A stretch of DNA of 64,000 nucleotides from Rheinheimera aquimaris (GCF_020531985.1 NZ_JAJAVQ010000004.1:186001-250000), one strand, 5' to 3'; shown: positions 49,084-59,731, counted from the stretch's first letter. Made by a program: numbers and translations. Notes: generated by a model from the sequence alone, not told the origin.

Positions 49084-49965
49084 ATGAAAAATTTCACTAT
49101 AGCGCTGATTGTGGTTATTGCGTTTATCTTTTTGTCGGCGCTGTTCGTGGTGCCGGAAGGGCAACGCGCCATTGTTATCCAGTTCGGTAAAATCCAGCGT
49201 GATGCACAGCAAAACGTAGTGGTGTACGAGCCGGGTTTGCATTTTAAACTGCCAATGATTGAAACAGTGCGTAAGCTTGATGCCCGGGTACAGACACTGG
49301 ACGATGCACAGGACCGTTTTGTCACGGCAGAAAAGAAAGACTTGCTGGTCGACAGTTATGTTAAGTGGCGTATCAGCGACTTTGGCGCCTACTTTCTGGC
49401 CACCGGTGGTAATACTGCTCAGGCGGAAGTGCTGCTTAAACAATATATTAATAACGGTTTGCGCACTGAGTTTGGTGCCCGAACTATTCCTGAAATTGTC
49501 TCGGGTGAACGTACACAACTGATGCAAAGTGCGCTACAGCAGGCGGGCGAAGCGTCGAAAGAGCTGGGTATTGCTGTCGTTGATGTGCGTGTTAAGCAAA
49601 TCAACCTGCCGCAGGAAGTGAGCAGCTCAATATTCGCCCGTATGGAAGCTGAGCGTCATGCAGTAGCCCGTGAGCACCGCTCAAAAGGTATGGAAGAAGC
49701 GGAGATTATCCGCGCGGATGTCGATGCGCGCGTGACGGTAATGTTAGCTGATGCAGAGCGTAACTCGCGCACGGTACGTGGTGACGGTGATGCGATAGCG
49801 GCCAATGTTTATGCAGACGCCTACAACAAAAATGCCGAGTTTTTCTCGTTTATACGCAGTATGGAAGCTTATCGTAAAAGCTTTAACAGCAAAGACGATG
49901 TGTTGGTGGTGCAGCCTGACAATGACTTCTTTAAATACATGAAGTCAGATAAAGTGCAGAACTAA
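49084..49965 (+). CDS. hflC: FtsH protease modulator HflC
   Basis: Partner of HflK, 293 residues, with an N-terminal signal anchor (about 5-22) and SPFH domain (RAIVIQFGKIQRD, YEPGLHFKLP) followed by a long helix with RMEAERHAVAREHRSKG. Co-translated with hflK. A terminator follows. Confidence 0.97.
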   Translation: MKNFTIALIVVIAFIFLSALFVVPEGQRAIVIQFGKIQRDAQQNVVVYEPGLHFKLPMIETVRKLDARVQTLDDAQDRFVTAEKKDLLVDSYVKWRISDFGAYFLATGGNTAQAEVLLKQYINNGLRTEFGARTIPEIVSGERTQLMQSALQQAGEASKELGIAVVDVRVKQINLPQEVSSSIFARMEAERHAVAREHRSKGMEEAEIIRADVDARVTVMLADAERNSRTVRGDGDAIAANVYADAYNKNAEFFSFIRSMEAYRKSFNSKDDVLVVQPDNDFFKYMKSDKVQN

Positions 49966-49981
49966 ATCAGCAACTAATATG

Positions 49982-50006
49982 AAAAGGCCCGTCAGGGCCT
50001 TTTTTA
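49982..50006 (+). terminator. Terminator after hflC
   Basis: AAAAGGCCC (49982-49990) / GGGCCTTTTTT with loop gtca. It ends the long tsaE-to-hflC unit. Confidence 0.93.
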
Positions 50007-50030
50007 TCGGTAACGGTATTGGGGGGAGCC

Positions 50031-51194
50031 ATGTACCAACAGTTTTATCAGCGTTTTCTGCAAGCTAATGCAGGCAAGCAACACTTTGCCTGCCATTCTC
50101 ACCATTACTGGCCTGATGTTACCCGGGACGCCATGCTGGAATACTGGGATGATACAGCCCGGCTGGTCGATGATAAGTGGCAGTACATCTTTGCTGAGAA
50201 GGTGCCACAAACCCAGCAACTCATTGCAGATATTTTGCAGCTGCCACAACCCGAGCAGATAGTGTTTGCACCTAACACCCACGAGCTGGTGATGCGTCTG
50301 TTAAGCTGCTTTGATTTACGCCAGCCGCTGCATATTTTGACGACAGACAGCGAATTTTACAGTTTCAGCCGTCAGGTTAAACGCTTAGCTGAGTACGACA
50401 ACATAACAATAGAAGCGATCCCTACCGAGCCTTATGCCACTTTTGAGCAGCGATTTATTGCTGCCGCTGAAGCCCGTTCGCCTCATTTTATCTTCTGTAG
50501 TCAGGTATTTTTTAATTCAGGTGTGGCGCTAACTGATTTAACCGGCTTTGTGCAGAAGCTGGCAGCATGTACCGATGCCATGATAGCAATTGATGGTTAT
50601 CATGCATTTATGGCGCTGCCGACAGATTTATCATCGATTGCTGAGCGGATATTTTATCTTGCAGGCAGTTATAAATATGCTCAGGGCGGAGAAGGTTGCT
50701 GTTTTATGGCGGTACCACTAAGCAGTACTGACCGGCCCTTATACACCGGCTGGTTTGCTGAGTTTGGCACCCTGGCTGCTGAGAAATCTGCTACCGTGCT
50801 ATACAGTGATGACGGTTACCGTTTTGCAGGTGCGACGATGGATTTTTCTGCACTGTACCGGCTAAATGCCGTACTACGGTTATTTAAGCAGCAGGGGATC
50901 AGTGTGGGTCGCATTCATCAATATGTGCAGCAGTTGCAACGGGTATTTCTGGCGAAGCTGGCTGAGGTTAAGCATACCAAACTTCATACCAGCAGTCTTT
51001 TGACAAACGATCTGGATAACCATGGTCATTTTCTGACATTTCGCTGTGGCAACCCGGCCGAGGTCGCGGAACTTGCCGCGATGCTTAAACGAAACGGCAT
51101 TGAAACCGACTACCGGGGTGACAGATTACGTTTTGGTTTTGCGCTGTACCACAACAGTGAACAGTACGATTTAAGTTGTCTGAAGCAGTGTTAA
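50031..51194 (+). CDS. PLP-dependent aminotransferase class V-fold enzyme
   Basis: 387 residues from ATG 50031 (GGGGGGAG just upstream). The fold-type I pattern of class V enzymes (kynureninase/cysteine desulfurase-like) is visible: the AxDGYHAF motif (IAIDGYHAFM) supplies the Asp, and the PLP lysine is K215 in AGSYKYAQGGEG. The substrate is not known; the overall look is nearest to kynureninase-like proteins, but no other tryptophan-degradation genes are nearby. Placed between the hflC terminator and purA, with its own terminator. Confidence 0.82.
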   Translation: MYQQFYQRFLQANAGKQHFACHSHHYWPDVTRDAMLEYWDDTARLVDDKWQYIFAEKVPQTQQLIADILQLPQPEQIVFAPNTHELVMRLLSCFDLRQPLHILTTDSEFYSFSRQVKRLAEYDNITIEAIPTEPYATFEQRFIAAAEARSPHFIFCSQVFFNSGVALTDLTGFVQKLAACTDAMIAIDGYHAFMALPTDLSSIAERIFYLAGSYKYAQGGEGCCFMAVPLSSTDRPLYTGWFAEFGTLAAEKSATVLYSDDGYRFAGATMDFSALYRLNAVLRLFKQQGISVGRIHQYVQQLQRVFLAKLAEVKHTKLHTSSLLTNDLDNHGHFLTFRCGNPAEVAELAAMLKRNGIETDYRGDRLRFGFALYHNSEQYDLSCLKQC

Positions 51195-51225
51195 ATCTAA
51201 CTGATTGAATAAAAACTAATAATTT

Positions 51226-51253
51226 AGCCGCTGAAAAAAAGCGGCTTTTTTTC
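51226..51253 (+). terminator. Terminator after the class V aminotransferase
   Basis: AGCCGC (51226-51231) / GCGGCT (51241-51246) with a 9-nt loop, followed by a T run. Confidence 0.88.
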
Positions 51254-51267
51254 GTCCGGACGGCTGA

Positions 51268-52620
<1,353 letters not shown>

Positions 52621-52648
52621 AACATCTGAACGAGAGTTCACCCCGTAT

Positions 52649-52676
52649 AAAAACGCTGCCATCCGGCAGCGTTTTT
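52649..52676 (+). terminator. purA terminator
   Basis: Perfect 12-bp inverted repeat AAAAACGCTGCC (52649-52660) / GGCAGCGTTTTT (52665-52676) with loop atcc. The flanking A and T tracts allow function in both directions. Confidence 0.93.
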
Positions 52677-52717
52677 GCTTATGCTGATAAGCATAGAATT
52701 TCACGGGGCTACATATT

Positions 52718-54052
52718 ATGCGTGCAATAATCTTGTTACTTACCGCGTGTCTGCTGTGCGCCTGTGGTGGCGGGGGTAACAGCAACAGCGGAGGAAATAC
52801 GGCGGCGCCGGTTAATATTTGCCAGCGTAATGATATTAATGCTCAGGTGTTTTGTGCCTTACAACAGGACTATCTTTGGTACCGGGATTTACCGACTTCG
52901 ATTAACCCTGATAATTACGCTTCACCCTCTGCTTTACTGCAGGCTGTGGCCGCGCCGCAAGACCGATACAGTTTCGTTTTAACAGCACAGGAGTATCAGG
53001 ACCGCTTTATCAATGCCACTTTTTTCGGGTTTGGTTTTTCCAGTGTGCGTGCTGATAACAACAGCGCCCTGCAAATCGCTTTTGTTTATGATGATGGCTC
53101 TGCAGCGCAGAATGGTTTGCGCCGTGGCGATAAAATTACTGAAATTGAAGGTGTCAGCGTTTCACAGTGGCTAAGCCAGCTTGATGCCGGCACTATCAAT
53201 AGTGAAGATATATACGGCCCGAACGAGAGCGGTGTAATAAGGAACTTTGTCTGGCTGAAACCTGATGGCAGCCAGCTTAGTGCCGACTTTATAAAAAGTG
53301 ATGTCACGACCAATACGGTATTGCACCGCTCTGTAATAGAGCAAGACGACAAGCGGATTGGCTACCTGGTATTTAACAGCTTTATTGAGCTGTCTGAGTC
53401 GGAGCTGCAACAAGCTTTTGCTTATTTTGCTATACAGGAAGTTGAAGAGCTGGTGCTGGATTTACGCTATAACGGCGGCGGTTTAATCCGTGTTGCTAAT
53501 CAGCTGAGTACACAAATAGCACAGCGTAATGTGCAAGGGCAGGTATTCGTTAAATACCGTTACAATGATAAAAACACTGCTAAAAATAACACTACACTCT
53601 TTTCGCTCGGTGCCGGCAGTACCAGTTTAAATCTGGACAGGGTGTTTATTCTGACAACAGCCAGTAGCTGCTCATCCAGTGAGCTGGTCATTAATGCGTT
53701 GTCCCCCTTTATTGATGTCGTACAAATTGGTGGCACGACCTGTGGTAAACCGGTTGGTCAGCAGCCTGATCAAATAGGCAATTATGTGCTGTTTGCAATT
53801 AATTTTCAGACAGTGAACGCCCTGGATCAGGGAGATTACTTTGATGGTTTGGTGCCAGAGTGCCAGGTGCCGGAACAAATCAATGGTGACTGGGGGATAG
53901 CGGGTGATCCGCTGTATGCTGAAGCGTTGCAATACATTCGCACTGGCAATTGTAGCAATGTCGCGACTTCTGAAATCTCGGCAGCCTCATTACGCTCGTT
54001 GCCTGCTCAAATGCCTGTATTAGCGCCCTGGCGCGTTAATGATGAGCATTAA
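52718..54052 (+). CDS. S41-family (C-terminal processing) peptidase, lipoprotein
   Basis: 444 residues. Lipoprotein signal with lipobox LLCAC (Cys about residue 16) and a Gly/Asn/Ser-rich spacer. Then a PDZ-like region (about 110-160; GSAAQNGLRRGDKITEIEGV) and the S41 core with LVLDLRYNGGGLI and the catalytic serine region LTTASSCSSSELVINAL, then IGGTTCGKPVGQQ. Several cysteines may form disulfides. It would cleave envelope proteins at the outer-membrane inner face. It is not the usual neighbour of purA in enterics, where nsrR comes next. Confidence 0.86.
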   Translation: MRAIILLLTACLLCACGGGGNSNSGGNTAAPVNICQRNDINAQVFCALQQDYLWYRDLPTSINPDNYASPSALLQAVAAPQDRYSFVLTAQEYQDRFINATFFGFGFSSVRADNNSALQIAFVYDDGSAAQNGLRRGDKITEIEGVSVSQWLSQLDAGTINSEDIYGPNESGVIRNFVWLKPDGSQLSADFIKSDVTTNTVLHRSVIEQDDKRIGYLVFNSFIELSESELQQAFAYFAIQEVEELVLDLRYNGGGLIRVANQLSTQIAQRNVQGQVFVKYRYNDKNTAKNNTTLFSLGAGSTSLNLDRVFILTTASSCSSSELVINALSPFIDVVQIGGTTCGKPVGQQPDQIGNYVLFAINFQTVNALDQGDYFDGLVPECQVPEQINGDWGIAGDPLYAEALQYIRTGNCSNVATSEISAASLRSLPAQMPVLAPWRVNDEH

Positions 54053-54120
54053 GGCGCAAAACTTGCTTAATATCTGATTAAGGTAGCCGATAAGGTACAA
54101 CTGACAATTTTCAGGCGTAG

Positions 54121-54741
54121 ATGATGATCAAAGGTGTTTACTTAGCGTTAGCGATGTTAGTACTAACAGTTCCGGCTGTGGCTCAGGAGCTTGAAGCAGT
54201 GCAGCTGTATTCGCAGGACGAACTGCTGGCTCTTATCCGCACTAACAGTCATTTAAAGCGGGTTAAAGCCGATGATTGCCAGTTGGTCAATGACATTGAA
54301 GCGAGGGCCGATATTATGCAGCTGCCCGCTTACCAGTTTTTATACGGTGATATGCTGGCGTATGCGGTCTGCGTACCGCGTAATGTTGAACGCGGCTGGG
54401 ATTTAATGTTGCAAGCTGCCGGGCAAGGGTTGCCGGAAGGGTTAGAACAAGTAGGGCGTTACTATCATATCGGCCGTTTTGTGCAGCCCGATATTGATAA
54501 AGCCATTGTATATCTGCGGGAAGCCTCGGCGCTGGGTAATTTAAACGCCCAGTTACGGTTGGGGCAGATCCTGGCTGATGGCAACGGTAGCCCGGTAGAT
54601 TTTGAGCAGACCTATCGCTGGCTGCATAATGCAGTAACAGCTGATAGTGCTAAACATAAGCAAATTCAGCAGGTACTTTCAGCCCTGGCGAAGAAAATGC
54701 CAGCACGGGTAGTTGCCAGTGCGAAACGGCCGGTAAAATGA
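54121..54741 (+). CDS. motX: Sodium-type polar flagellar motor protein MotX
   Basis: 206 residues with a signal peptide (cleavage about residue 21) and Sel1-like repeats. The stretch VQLYSQDELLALI, VKADDCQLVNDIEARA, LPAYQFLYGDMLAYAVC and AIVYLREASALGNLNAQLRLG matches MotX of Vibrio, which with MotY forms the T ring that holds PomA/PomB stators in the Na+-driven polar flagellum. motX next to rnr is also its position in Vibrio. No other motor gene is in the window. Two adjacent ATG codons could be the start. Confidence 0.9.
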   Translation: MMIKGVYLALAMLVLTVPAVAQELEAVQLYSQDELLALIRTNSHLKRVKADDCQLVNDIEARADIMQLPAYQFLYGDMLAYAVCVPRNVERGWDLMLQAAGQGLPEGLEQVGRYYHIGRFVQPDIDKAIVYLREASALGNLNAQLRLGQILADGNGSPVDFEQTYRWLHNAVTADSAKHKQIQQVLSALAKKMPARVVASAKRPVK

Positions 54742-54807
54742 AGTTCATACTCATTAGCAGGTTTAGCTGTTACACTTAACACAATTTAGGAAGCAAAAGA
54801 TAACTTA

Positions 54808-57174
54808 ATGACGGTAAATGATCCGCATCTTGCGCGTGAGCAGGAAAAATACGACAACCCTATCCCCAGCCGGGAATTTATTCTCGAGCATATCGAAAAA
54901 CGCCAAAGCCCCGCTTATTTTGATGAACTGGTTGAAGAGCTGGGGCTTAAAGATGATGACGCCATTTTTGCGCTGAAAAAGCGGCTACGGGCTATGGAGC
55001 GCGACGGCCAGCTGATTTACACCAAAAACCGCCGCTATGGCCTGGTCGATAATATGGATCTGGTTAAAGGCACGGTACTGGGGCATCGTGAAGGCTATGG
55101 CTTTTTAAAACTGGAGCAAGGCGGGCCGGACTGGTTTATCCCCAATTTTGAAATGCAACGCTTGCTGCCTGGCGATGTGGTGCTGGCCACGGCACAAAGC
55201 ATTTCCGCTAAAGATAAAATTGAAGCACGGGTAGTAAGGGTGCTCGAGCCACGTACAGAGCCGGTAGTAGGGCGCTATTATAAAGATTTCGCACTGGGCG
55301 TGGTGGTGCCGGAAGATCCGCGCATTTCACAGGATATTGTTATTCCTGACGGCGAGCAAGGCGCTGCCCGGCATGGCCAGGTGGTGCTGGCTGAAATTAC
55401 GCAGCGACCTTCAAAACGGGTAAATGCGGTCGGTAAGGTGACAGAAGTGCTGGGTGAACATATGGCGCCTGGGATGGAAATCGAAATTGCTATCCGTAAC
55501 CATCAGATCCCGCATGAATTTTCTGATGCTGTGCTAAAACAAGTGGCTAAATACGGCGCCGATGTGCCAAAAGAGGCCAAACAAGGTCGGGTTGATTTAA
55601 CGCAATTGGGTTTAATTACCATTGATGGCGAAGACGCGCGCGACTTTGACGATGCAGTGTACGCTGAAGCGAAAGACAATGGCGGCTGGCGGTTATGGGT
55701 AGCGATAGCGGATGTCAGCAGCTATGTGCAGCCAGATACGCCGCTGGATAAAAGTGCGCTTGAGCGCGGCAACTCTGTATATTTCCCGGATCATGTGGTA
55801 CCTATGCTACCAGAAGCGTTATCTAATGGTCTGTGTTCACTCAATCCACATGTTGACCGATTGTGTATGGTTGCGGATATGCATATCAGTGCCGCAGGCA
55901 AGCTGGAAAGCTACCAGTTTTACGAAGCGGTAATGCACTCCAGTGCGCGTTTAACCTATAACAAGGTACACAAGATTCTGCAGGGCGACCCTGAGCTGCG
56001 TCAGCAATATGAGGCCAACCTGACGAATATTGAAACGCTGTACGCACTGTACAAAAAGCTCGCTAAAGTGCGTGGCCAGCGCGGCGCTATTGAGTTTGAA
56101 ACAGTTGAAACCCGTTTTATTTTTAACAGTCACCGTAAGATTGAACAAATTGTGCCGGTACACCGGGTTGAGTCACATAAGATCATTGAAGAATGTATGA
56201 TCATGGCCAACGTCGCGGCAGCACGTTTTATTGAAAAACACGAAGCCCATACGTTATTCCGTGTGCACGAGCGCCCGGACGGTGATCGCTTCGATAACTT
56301 CCGCCGCTTTTTAGGCGAACTGGGCATTGAAGCCGACTTACCAAACGAGCCTACTCCACTGGAGCTGACCGAGCTGTTAAATCGTATTGGCGAGCGGCCG
56401 GATCGTGAACTGATTGAAACCACTATGCTGCGTTCAATGAAGCAAGCTGTATATCAGGGCGATAATCAGGGCCACTTTGGTCTGGCCTTAGAGGCTTATG
56501 CCCACTTTACCTCGCCAATTCGTCGCTATCCGGATCTAGTGCTGCACCGCGGTATTAAAGCCATACTGGCAAAACAAGGGCAAAAAGTGGTTGGTGCCCG
56601 GGCTTATAGTGAGGCGGAAATTACCCCGCTGGGCGAACAGTGCTCAATGACTGAGCGCCGGGCTGATGATGCCACACGTGAAGTGGCTGACTGGCTTAAA
56701 TGCGAGTATATGCAGGATCATTTGGGCGATGAGTTTGAAGGTGTGGTGTCAACTGTCACTAACTTCGGCTTGTTTGTGCGCTTAACCGAGCTGTATATCG
56801 AAGGCCTGGTGCATGTTACGTCACTGCAAAACGATTACTATCACTTTGATGCTGACCGCCATGTATTAACCGGCGAGCACAGCAAAGTCAGCTATCGCAT
56901 GGGGGATTTACTCAAAGTGAAAGTGGCTGCGGTAAACCTTGAGGCGCGCAAAATTGATTTAGTGTTGGTCGGTGAGCCGAAGCGCTTTGTCAATAAAGCG
57001 GATATTAAAGCATCGAAACTGGCGGCCAGTGGCAAAGCGTCAAAGTCTGGTAAAGCCAGTGCGGGCAAGGGCAATAGTAGCCGTGGTGCTAAAGCGCCGG
57101 CGAGCAAAGATGCCAAGCCAAAAGGCGCCCGTAATATTACCGCGCGGAAAAAGCCACGGCGTAAGGTCAAGTAA
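54808..57174 (+). CDS. rnr: Ribonuclease R
   Basis: 788-residue 3'-5' exoribonuclease that degrades structured RNA. N-terminal winged helix (SPAYFDELVEELGL), cold-shock domains, the RNB catalytic domain (GEDARDFDDAVYAE with the metal-binding aspartates, and FTSPIRRYPDLVLHR), an S1 domain (about 650-730) and a Lys/Ser/Ala-rich basic tail of about 60 residues. Upstream of rlmB as in E. coli, but separated from it by a palindromic element. Confidence 0.98.
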   Translation: MTVNDPHLAREQEKYDNPIPSREFILEHIEKRQSPAYFDELVEELGLKDDDAIFALKKRLRAMERDGQLIYTKNRRYGLVDNMDLVKGTVLGHREGYGFLKLEQGGPDWFIPNFEMQRLLPGDVVLATAQSISAKDKIEARVVRVLEPRTEPVVGRYYKDFALGVVVPEDPRISQDIVIPDGEQGAARHGQVVLAEITQRPSKRVNAVGKVTEVLGEHMAPGMEIEIAIRNHQIPHEFSDAVLKQVAKYGADVPKEAKQGRVDLTQLGLITIDGEDARDFDDAVYAEAKDNGGWRLWVAIADVSSYVQPDTPLDKSALERGNSVYFPDHVVPMLPEALSNGLCSLNPHVDRLCMVADMHISAAGKLESYQFYEAVMHSSARLTYNKVHKILQGDPELRQQYEANLTNIETLYALYKKLAKVRGQRGAIEFETVETRFIFNSHRKIEQIVPVHRVESHKIIEECMIMANVAAARFIEKHEAHTLFRVHERPDGDRFDNFRRFLGELGIEADLPNEPTPLELTELLNRIGERPDRELIETTMLRSMKQAVYQGDNQGHFGLALEAYAHFTSPIRRYPDLVLHRGIKAILAKQGQKVVGARAYSEAEITPLGEQCSMTERRADDATREVADWLKCEYMQDHLGDEFEGVVSTVTNFGLFVRLTELYIEGLVHVTSLQNDYYHFDADRHVLTGEHSKVSYRMGDLLKVKVAAVNLEARKIDLVLVGEPKRFVNKADIKASKLAASGKASKSGKASAGKGNSSRGAKAPASKDAKPKGARNITARKKPRRKVK

Positions 57175-57190
57175 TTGTTGTAGGCCGCTA

Positions 57191-57360
57191 GCGAAACGGA
57201 ATACTCACGCCGACACGCCGTGAATATGTCCCTATAGGCTCGATTATAAACTTCATCCATGAAGTTTATCCTGCGGACCAGCGATGCTGTTCAAATTCGC
57301 TCCAGGCGAATTTGTCAGCATCCATGCCTTCAACGGTCAGCTAAGAGTATTCCGATTCGC
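57191..57360. mobile_element. MITE-like palindromic intergenic element
   Basis: 170 bp bounded by 16-bp terminal inverted repeats (57191-57206 and 57345-57360; CGGAATACTC / GAGTATTCCG core, one mismatch in 16). Inside are nested hairpins: ATAAACTTCAT-cc-ATGAAGTTTAT (57246-57269), and GATGCTG ... CAGCATC (57283-57322) enclosing CAAATTCGC / GCGAATTTG. The left part reads cacgccgtgaatatgtccct, a style of sequence known from dispersed gammaproteobacterial repeats. No ORF. It probably forms strong RNA structure between rnr and rlmB. Mobility is inferred. Confidence 0.72.
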
Positions 57361-57423
57361 GAATCACTAAAACTAAGGTAAACTGCCGGCCAATTTTTCT
57401 GACTGGCGAAACAAGGGCTAACA

Positions 57424-58155
57424 ATGAACGCAGATCTGGTATTTGGTATTCACGCGGTAGAGGCGTTTTTGCAGCGTGCGCCGCAAGATGTGCTGGAATT
57501 GTTTGTGATGAAAGATCGCGACGATAAGCGTATGCAACCGATCATTCAGTTAGCCCGCCAAAATGGCGTGTCGGTGCAGTTCTGTAACCGTAAAACCCTG
57601 GATGATATGGTCAGTGGCCAGCATCAGGGGGTCGTTGCCAAAGCCCGTTTACAAAGCTCAGGCAACGAAGCCGACTTGGCCGCTATTGTTGAGCAACAGG
57701 CAAAGCCCTTTATTTTAATCCTCGATGGTGTAACTGACCCGCATAACTTAGGTGCGATTTTACGTAGTGCTGACGCGGCCGGTGTGCATGCCGTTGTCGC
57801 GCCAAAAGACCGTTCAGTGAAACTGACATCAGTGGTACGAAAAGTGGCTTGTGGCGCTGCCGAGAGCGTGCCCTTTATTACGATTACCAATCTGGCCAGA
57901 ACCATGCGTGAACTGCAGGATGCAGGTGTTTGGATTGTCGGCACCGCAGGTGAAACTGACACCTTAGTCTACGATGCTGATTTAAAAGGCCCGTTAGCGA
58001 TAGTGTTAGGCGCTGAAGGCGAAGGCCTGCGCCGCTTAACGCGTGAAACCTGCGATAGCCTGGTGAAAATTCCAATGTTTGGCACTGTATCCAGCCTGAA
58101 CGTATCGGTTGCTGCAGGGATCTGCTTATTTGAAGCGGTGCGTCAGCGTAGTTAA
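57424..58155 (+). CDS. rlmB: 23S rRNA (guanosine-2'-O-)-methyltransferase RlmB
   Basis: SPOUT-family enzyme methylating G2251 of 23S rRNA. 243 residues with an N-terminal substrate domain ([14 protein letters not shown]) and the knotted SAM domain: [29 protein letters not shown] and the C-terminal [23 protein letters not shown] ribosome binding site upstream. Confidence 0.97.
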   Translation: MNADLVFGIHAVEAFLQRAPQDVLELFVMKDRDDKRMQPIIQLARQNGVSVQFCNRKTLDDMVSGQHQGVVAKARLQSSGNEADLAAIVEQQAKPFILILDGVTDPHNLGAILRSADAAGVHAVVAPKDRSVKLTSVVRKVACGAAESVPFITITNLARTMRELQDAGVWIVGTAGETDTLVYDADLKGPLAIVLGAEGEGLRRLTRETCDSLVKIPMFGTVSSLNVSVAAGICLFEAVRQRS

Positions 58156-58168
58156 TCCAAATATCTGC

Positions 58169-58197
58169 TTGTTATTTACCCGCTAAATCCGTAGAAT
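58169..58197 (+). promoter_or_regulatory. Predicted rpsF operon promoter
   Basis: TTGTTA (58169-58174) and TAGAAT (58192-58197) separated by exactly 17 bp, followed by a GC-containing discriminator (acgcgacc). It drives rpsF-priB-rpsR-rplI. Confidence 0.75.
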
Positions 58198-58204
58198 ACG
58201 CGAC

Positions 58205-58288
58205 CTTCGGCCATACACTTAACGTTCCTTGCCTCCATGAGAACCCCGGCCGAGTTCCCCCGAGGCTTACTAACCGTAAGGAGCTACA
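58205..58288 (+). promoter_or_regulatory. Likely S6:S18 autoregulatory leader of rpsF
   Basis: The 5' leader between the promoter and rpsF holds a hairpin CTTAC-taacc-GTAAG just before the ribosome binding site AAGGAG, with an ACCG in the loop region. The upstream tracts ccttgcctcc and gccgagttcccccgaggc can pair near the ribosome binding site. Known gammaproteobacterial rpsF leaders bind the S6:S18 complex through a CCG-containing element, giving feedback on the operon. Assigned by resemblance; not folded by computer. Confidence 0.5.
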
Positions 58289-58666
58289 ATGCGTCATTAC
58301 GAAATCGTTTTTATGGTTCACCCTGATCAGAGTGAGCAGGTACCAGGCATGATCGAGCGTTACACTGGCGCGATCAAAGAAGCGGGTGGTTCTATTCACC
58401 GTCTGGAAGATTGGGGCCGTCGTCAACTGGCTTACCCGATCCAGAAGTTGCATAAAGCTCACTATGTTCTGATGAACGTAGAAGCGCCACAAACTGTGAT
58501 TGATGAGCTGGAAACTAACTTCCGCTACAACGATGCTGTTTTACGTAACCTGATTATGCGCACTGACAGTGCCGTAGTTGAGCCATCACCAATGGCTAAG
58601 GTACGTGAAGAACGTCGTGAGCGTGCTCCTCGCGAAACTGAAGAGCAAGTATCAAACGAAGAGTAA
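58289..58666 (+). CDS. rpsF: 30S ribosomal protein S6
   Basis: 125 residues. [21 protein letters not shown] start, [22 protein letters not shown] core and an acidic/basic tail ending EEQVSNEE, the substrate region for RimK-type glutamylation in E. coli. First gene of the rpsF-priB-rpsR-rplI operon. Confidence 0.99.
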   Translation: MRHYEIVFMVHPDQSEQVPGMIERYTGAIKEAGGSIHRLEDWGRRQLAYPIQKLHKAHYVLMNVEAPQTVIDELETNFRYNDAVLRNLIMRTDSAVVEPSPMAKVREERRERAPRETEEQVSNEE

Positions 58667-58676
58667 GTTGTCGTTA

Positions 58677-58982
58677 ATGGACAATTGCACCGTACTGGTA
58701 GGCACCATCTGTCGTGCGCCAGAGCATAGCGAAAGTCCGGCGGGTATACCGCATACAGTTCTGGCACTGGAACATCGCAGTCACCAGATGGAAGCCGGCC
58801 TCAACCGCCAGGCTTATGTCAGGATACAGGTGGTACTCACCGGGACTGAACTGACACAACATACTAAAGCGTTAACGTTGGGCAACATGGTTAAGGTAAG
58901 CGGTTTTTTAAACCGGCACCAAAGCCGCAGTGGACAGGCAAAGCTGGTACTGCACGCACAACACATTGAACAAATAAGTTAG
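58677..58982 (+). CDS. priB: Primosomal replication protein N (PriB)
   Basis: 101-residue OB-fold dimer that binds ssDNA and PriA in restart of stalled forks. Start at 58677 ([16 protein letters not shown]); the open frame runs upstream into rpsF but that part is unrelated. The [22 protein letters not shown] core and [12 protein letters not shown] end match E. coli PriB, as does its place between rpsF and rpsR. Confidence 0.95.
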   Translation: MDNCTVLVGTICRAPEHSESPAGIPHTVLALEHRSHQMEAGLNRQAYVRIQVVLTGTELTQHTKALTLGNMVKVSGFLNRHQSRSGQAKLVLHAQHIEQIS

Positions 58983-58993
58983 GAGACAGGCAA

Positions 58994-59221
58994 ATGTCAC
59001 GTTTTTTCCGTCGCCGTAAATTCTGCCGTTTTTCTGCAGAAGGCACTGTAGAGATTGATTACAAAGATACCGCTGTTCTGAAAAACTACGTTACAGAAAG
59101 CGGCAAGATCGTACCTAGCCGTATTACTGGTACCAGCGCTAAGTATCAGCGTCAATTAGCCCGTGCTATCAAGCGCGCACGCTACCTGGCTCTGTTACCG
59201 TACAGCGACTCACACAGCTAA
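58994..59221 (+). CDS. rpsR: 30S ribosomal protein S18
   Basis: 75 residues, very basic, with [20 protein letters not shown] and [27 protein letters not shown] (in part: [18 protein letters not shown]). AGGAGA ribosome binding site. It pairs with S6 on the 30S platform. Confidence 0.99.
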   Translation: MSRFFRRRKFCRFSAEGTVEIDYKDTAVLKNYVTESGKIVPSRITGTSAKYQRQLARAIKRARYLALLPYSDSHS

Positions 59222-59240
59222 TACAGAAGGGGTATAAGTA

Positions 59241-59693
59241 ATGCAAATTATTCTGTTAGACAAAGTCGCTAACCTGGGTGGTTTAGGTGACAATGTAACT
59301 GTTAAGTCTGGCTATGCTCGTAACTTCTTATTCCCGCAGGGTAAAGCAGTTCCAGCTACTAAGGCTAACATCGAGAAGTTCGAAACTCGTCGTGCTGAAT
59401 TAGAAGCTAAATTAGCTGCTGACTTAGCCGCCGCTAACGACCGTGCTGCAAAAGTTGCTGCGCTGGGTGAAGTGACAATCGCTTCTAAAGCTGGTGATGA
59501 AGGCAAACTGTTCGGTTCAGTTGGTACTCGCGATATCGCGGATGCTATCACTGAAGCGGGCGTTAAAGTGTCTAAAGCAGAAGTGAAGTTACCAAACGGT
59601 ACTTTACGTGAAACTGGCGAGTTCGACATCGACCTGCAGTTACACGCTGAAGTTATCGCAACTGTTAAAGTTGTGGTAATCGCAGAAGCTTAA
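59241..59693 (+). CDS. rplI: 50S ribosomal protein L9
   Basis: 150 residues: the N-domain [17 protein letters not shown] with [16 protein letters not shown], a long connecting helix, and a C-domain ([16 protein letters not shown]). Last gene of the operon, followed by a terminator. Confidence 0.99.
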   Translation: MQIILLDKVANLGGLGDNVTVKSGYARNFLFPQGKAVPATKANIEKFETRRAELEAKLAADLAAANDRAAKVAALGEVTIASKAGDEGKLFGSVGTRDIADAITEAGVKVSKAEVKLPNGTLRETGEFDIDLQLHAEVIATVKVVVIAEA

Positions 59694-59700
59694 TTGCTTG

Positions 59701-59731
59701 AAAGCGCACTGCAGTTGCAGTGCGCTTTTCC
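59701..59731 (+). terminator. Terminator after rplI
   Basis: Perfect 13-bp inverted repeat AAAGCGCACTGCA (59701-59713) / TGCAGTGCGCTTT (59716-59728) with a 2-nt loop. The T tract is short (TTTTCC). Confidence 0.8.
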
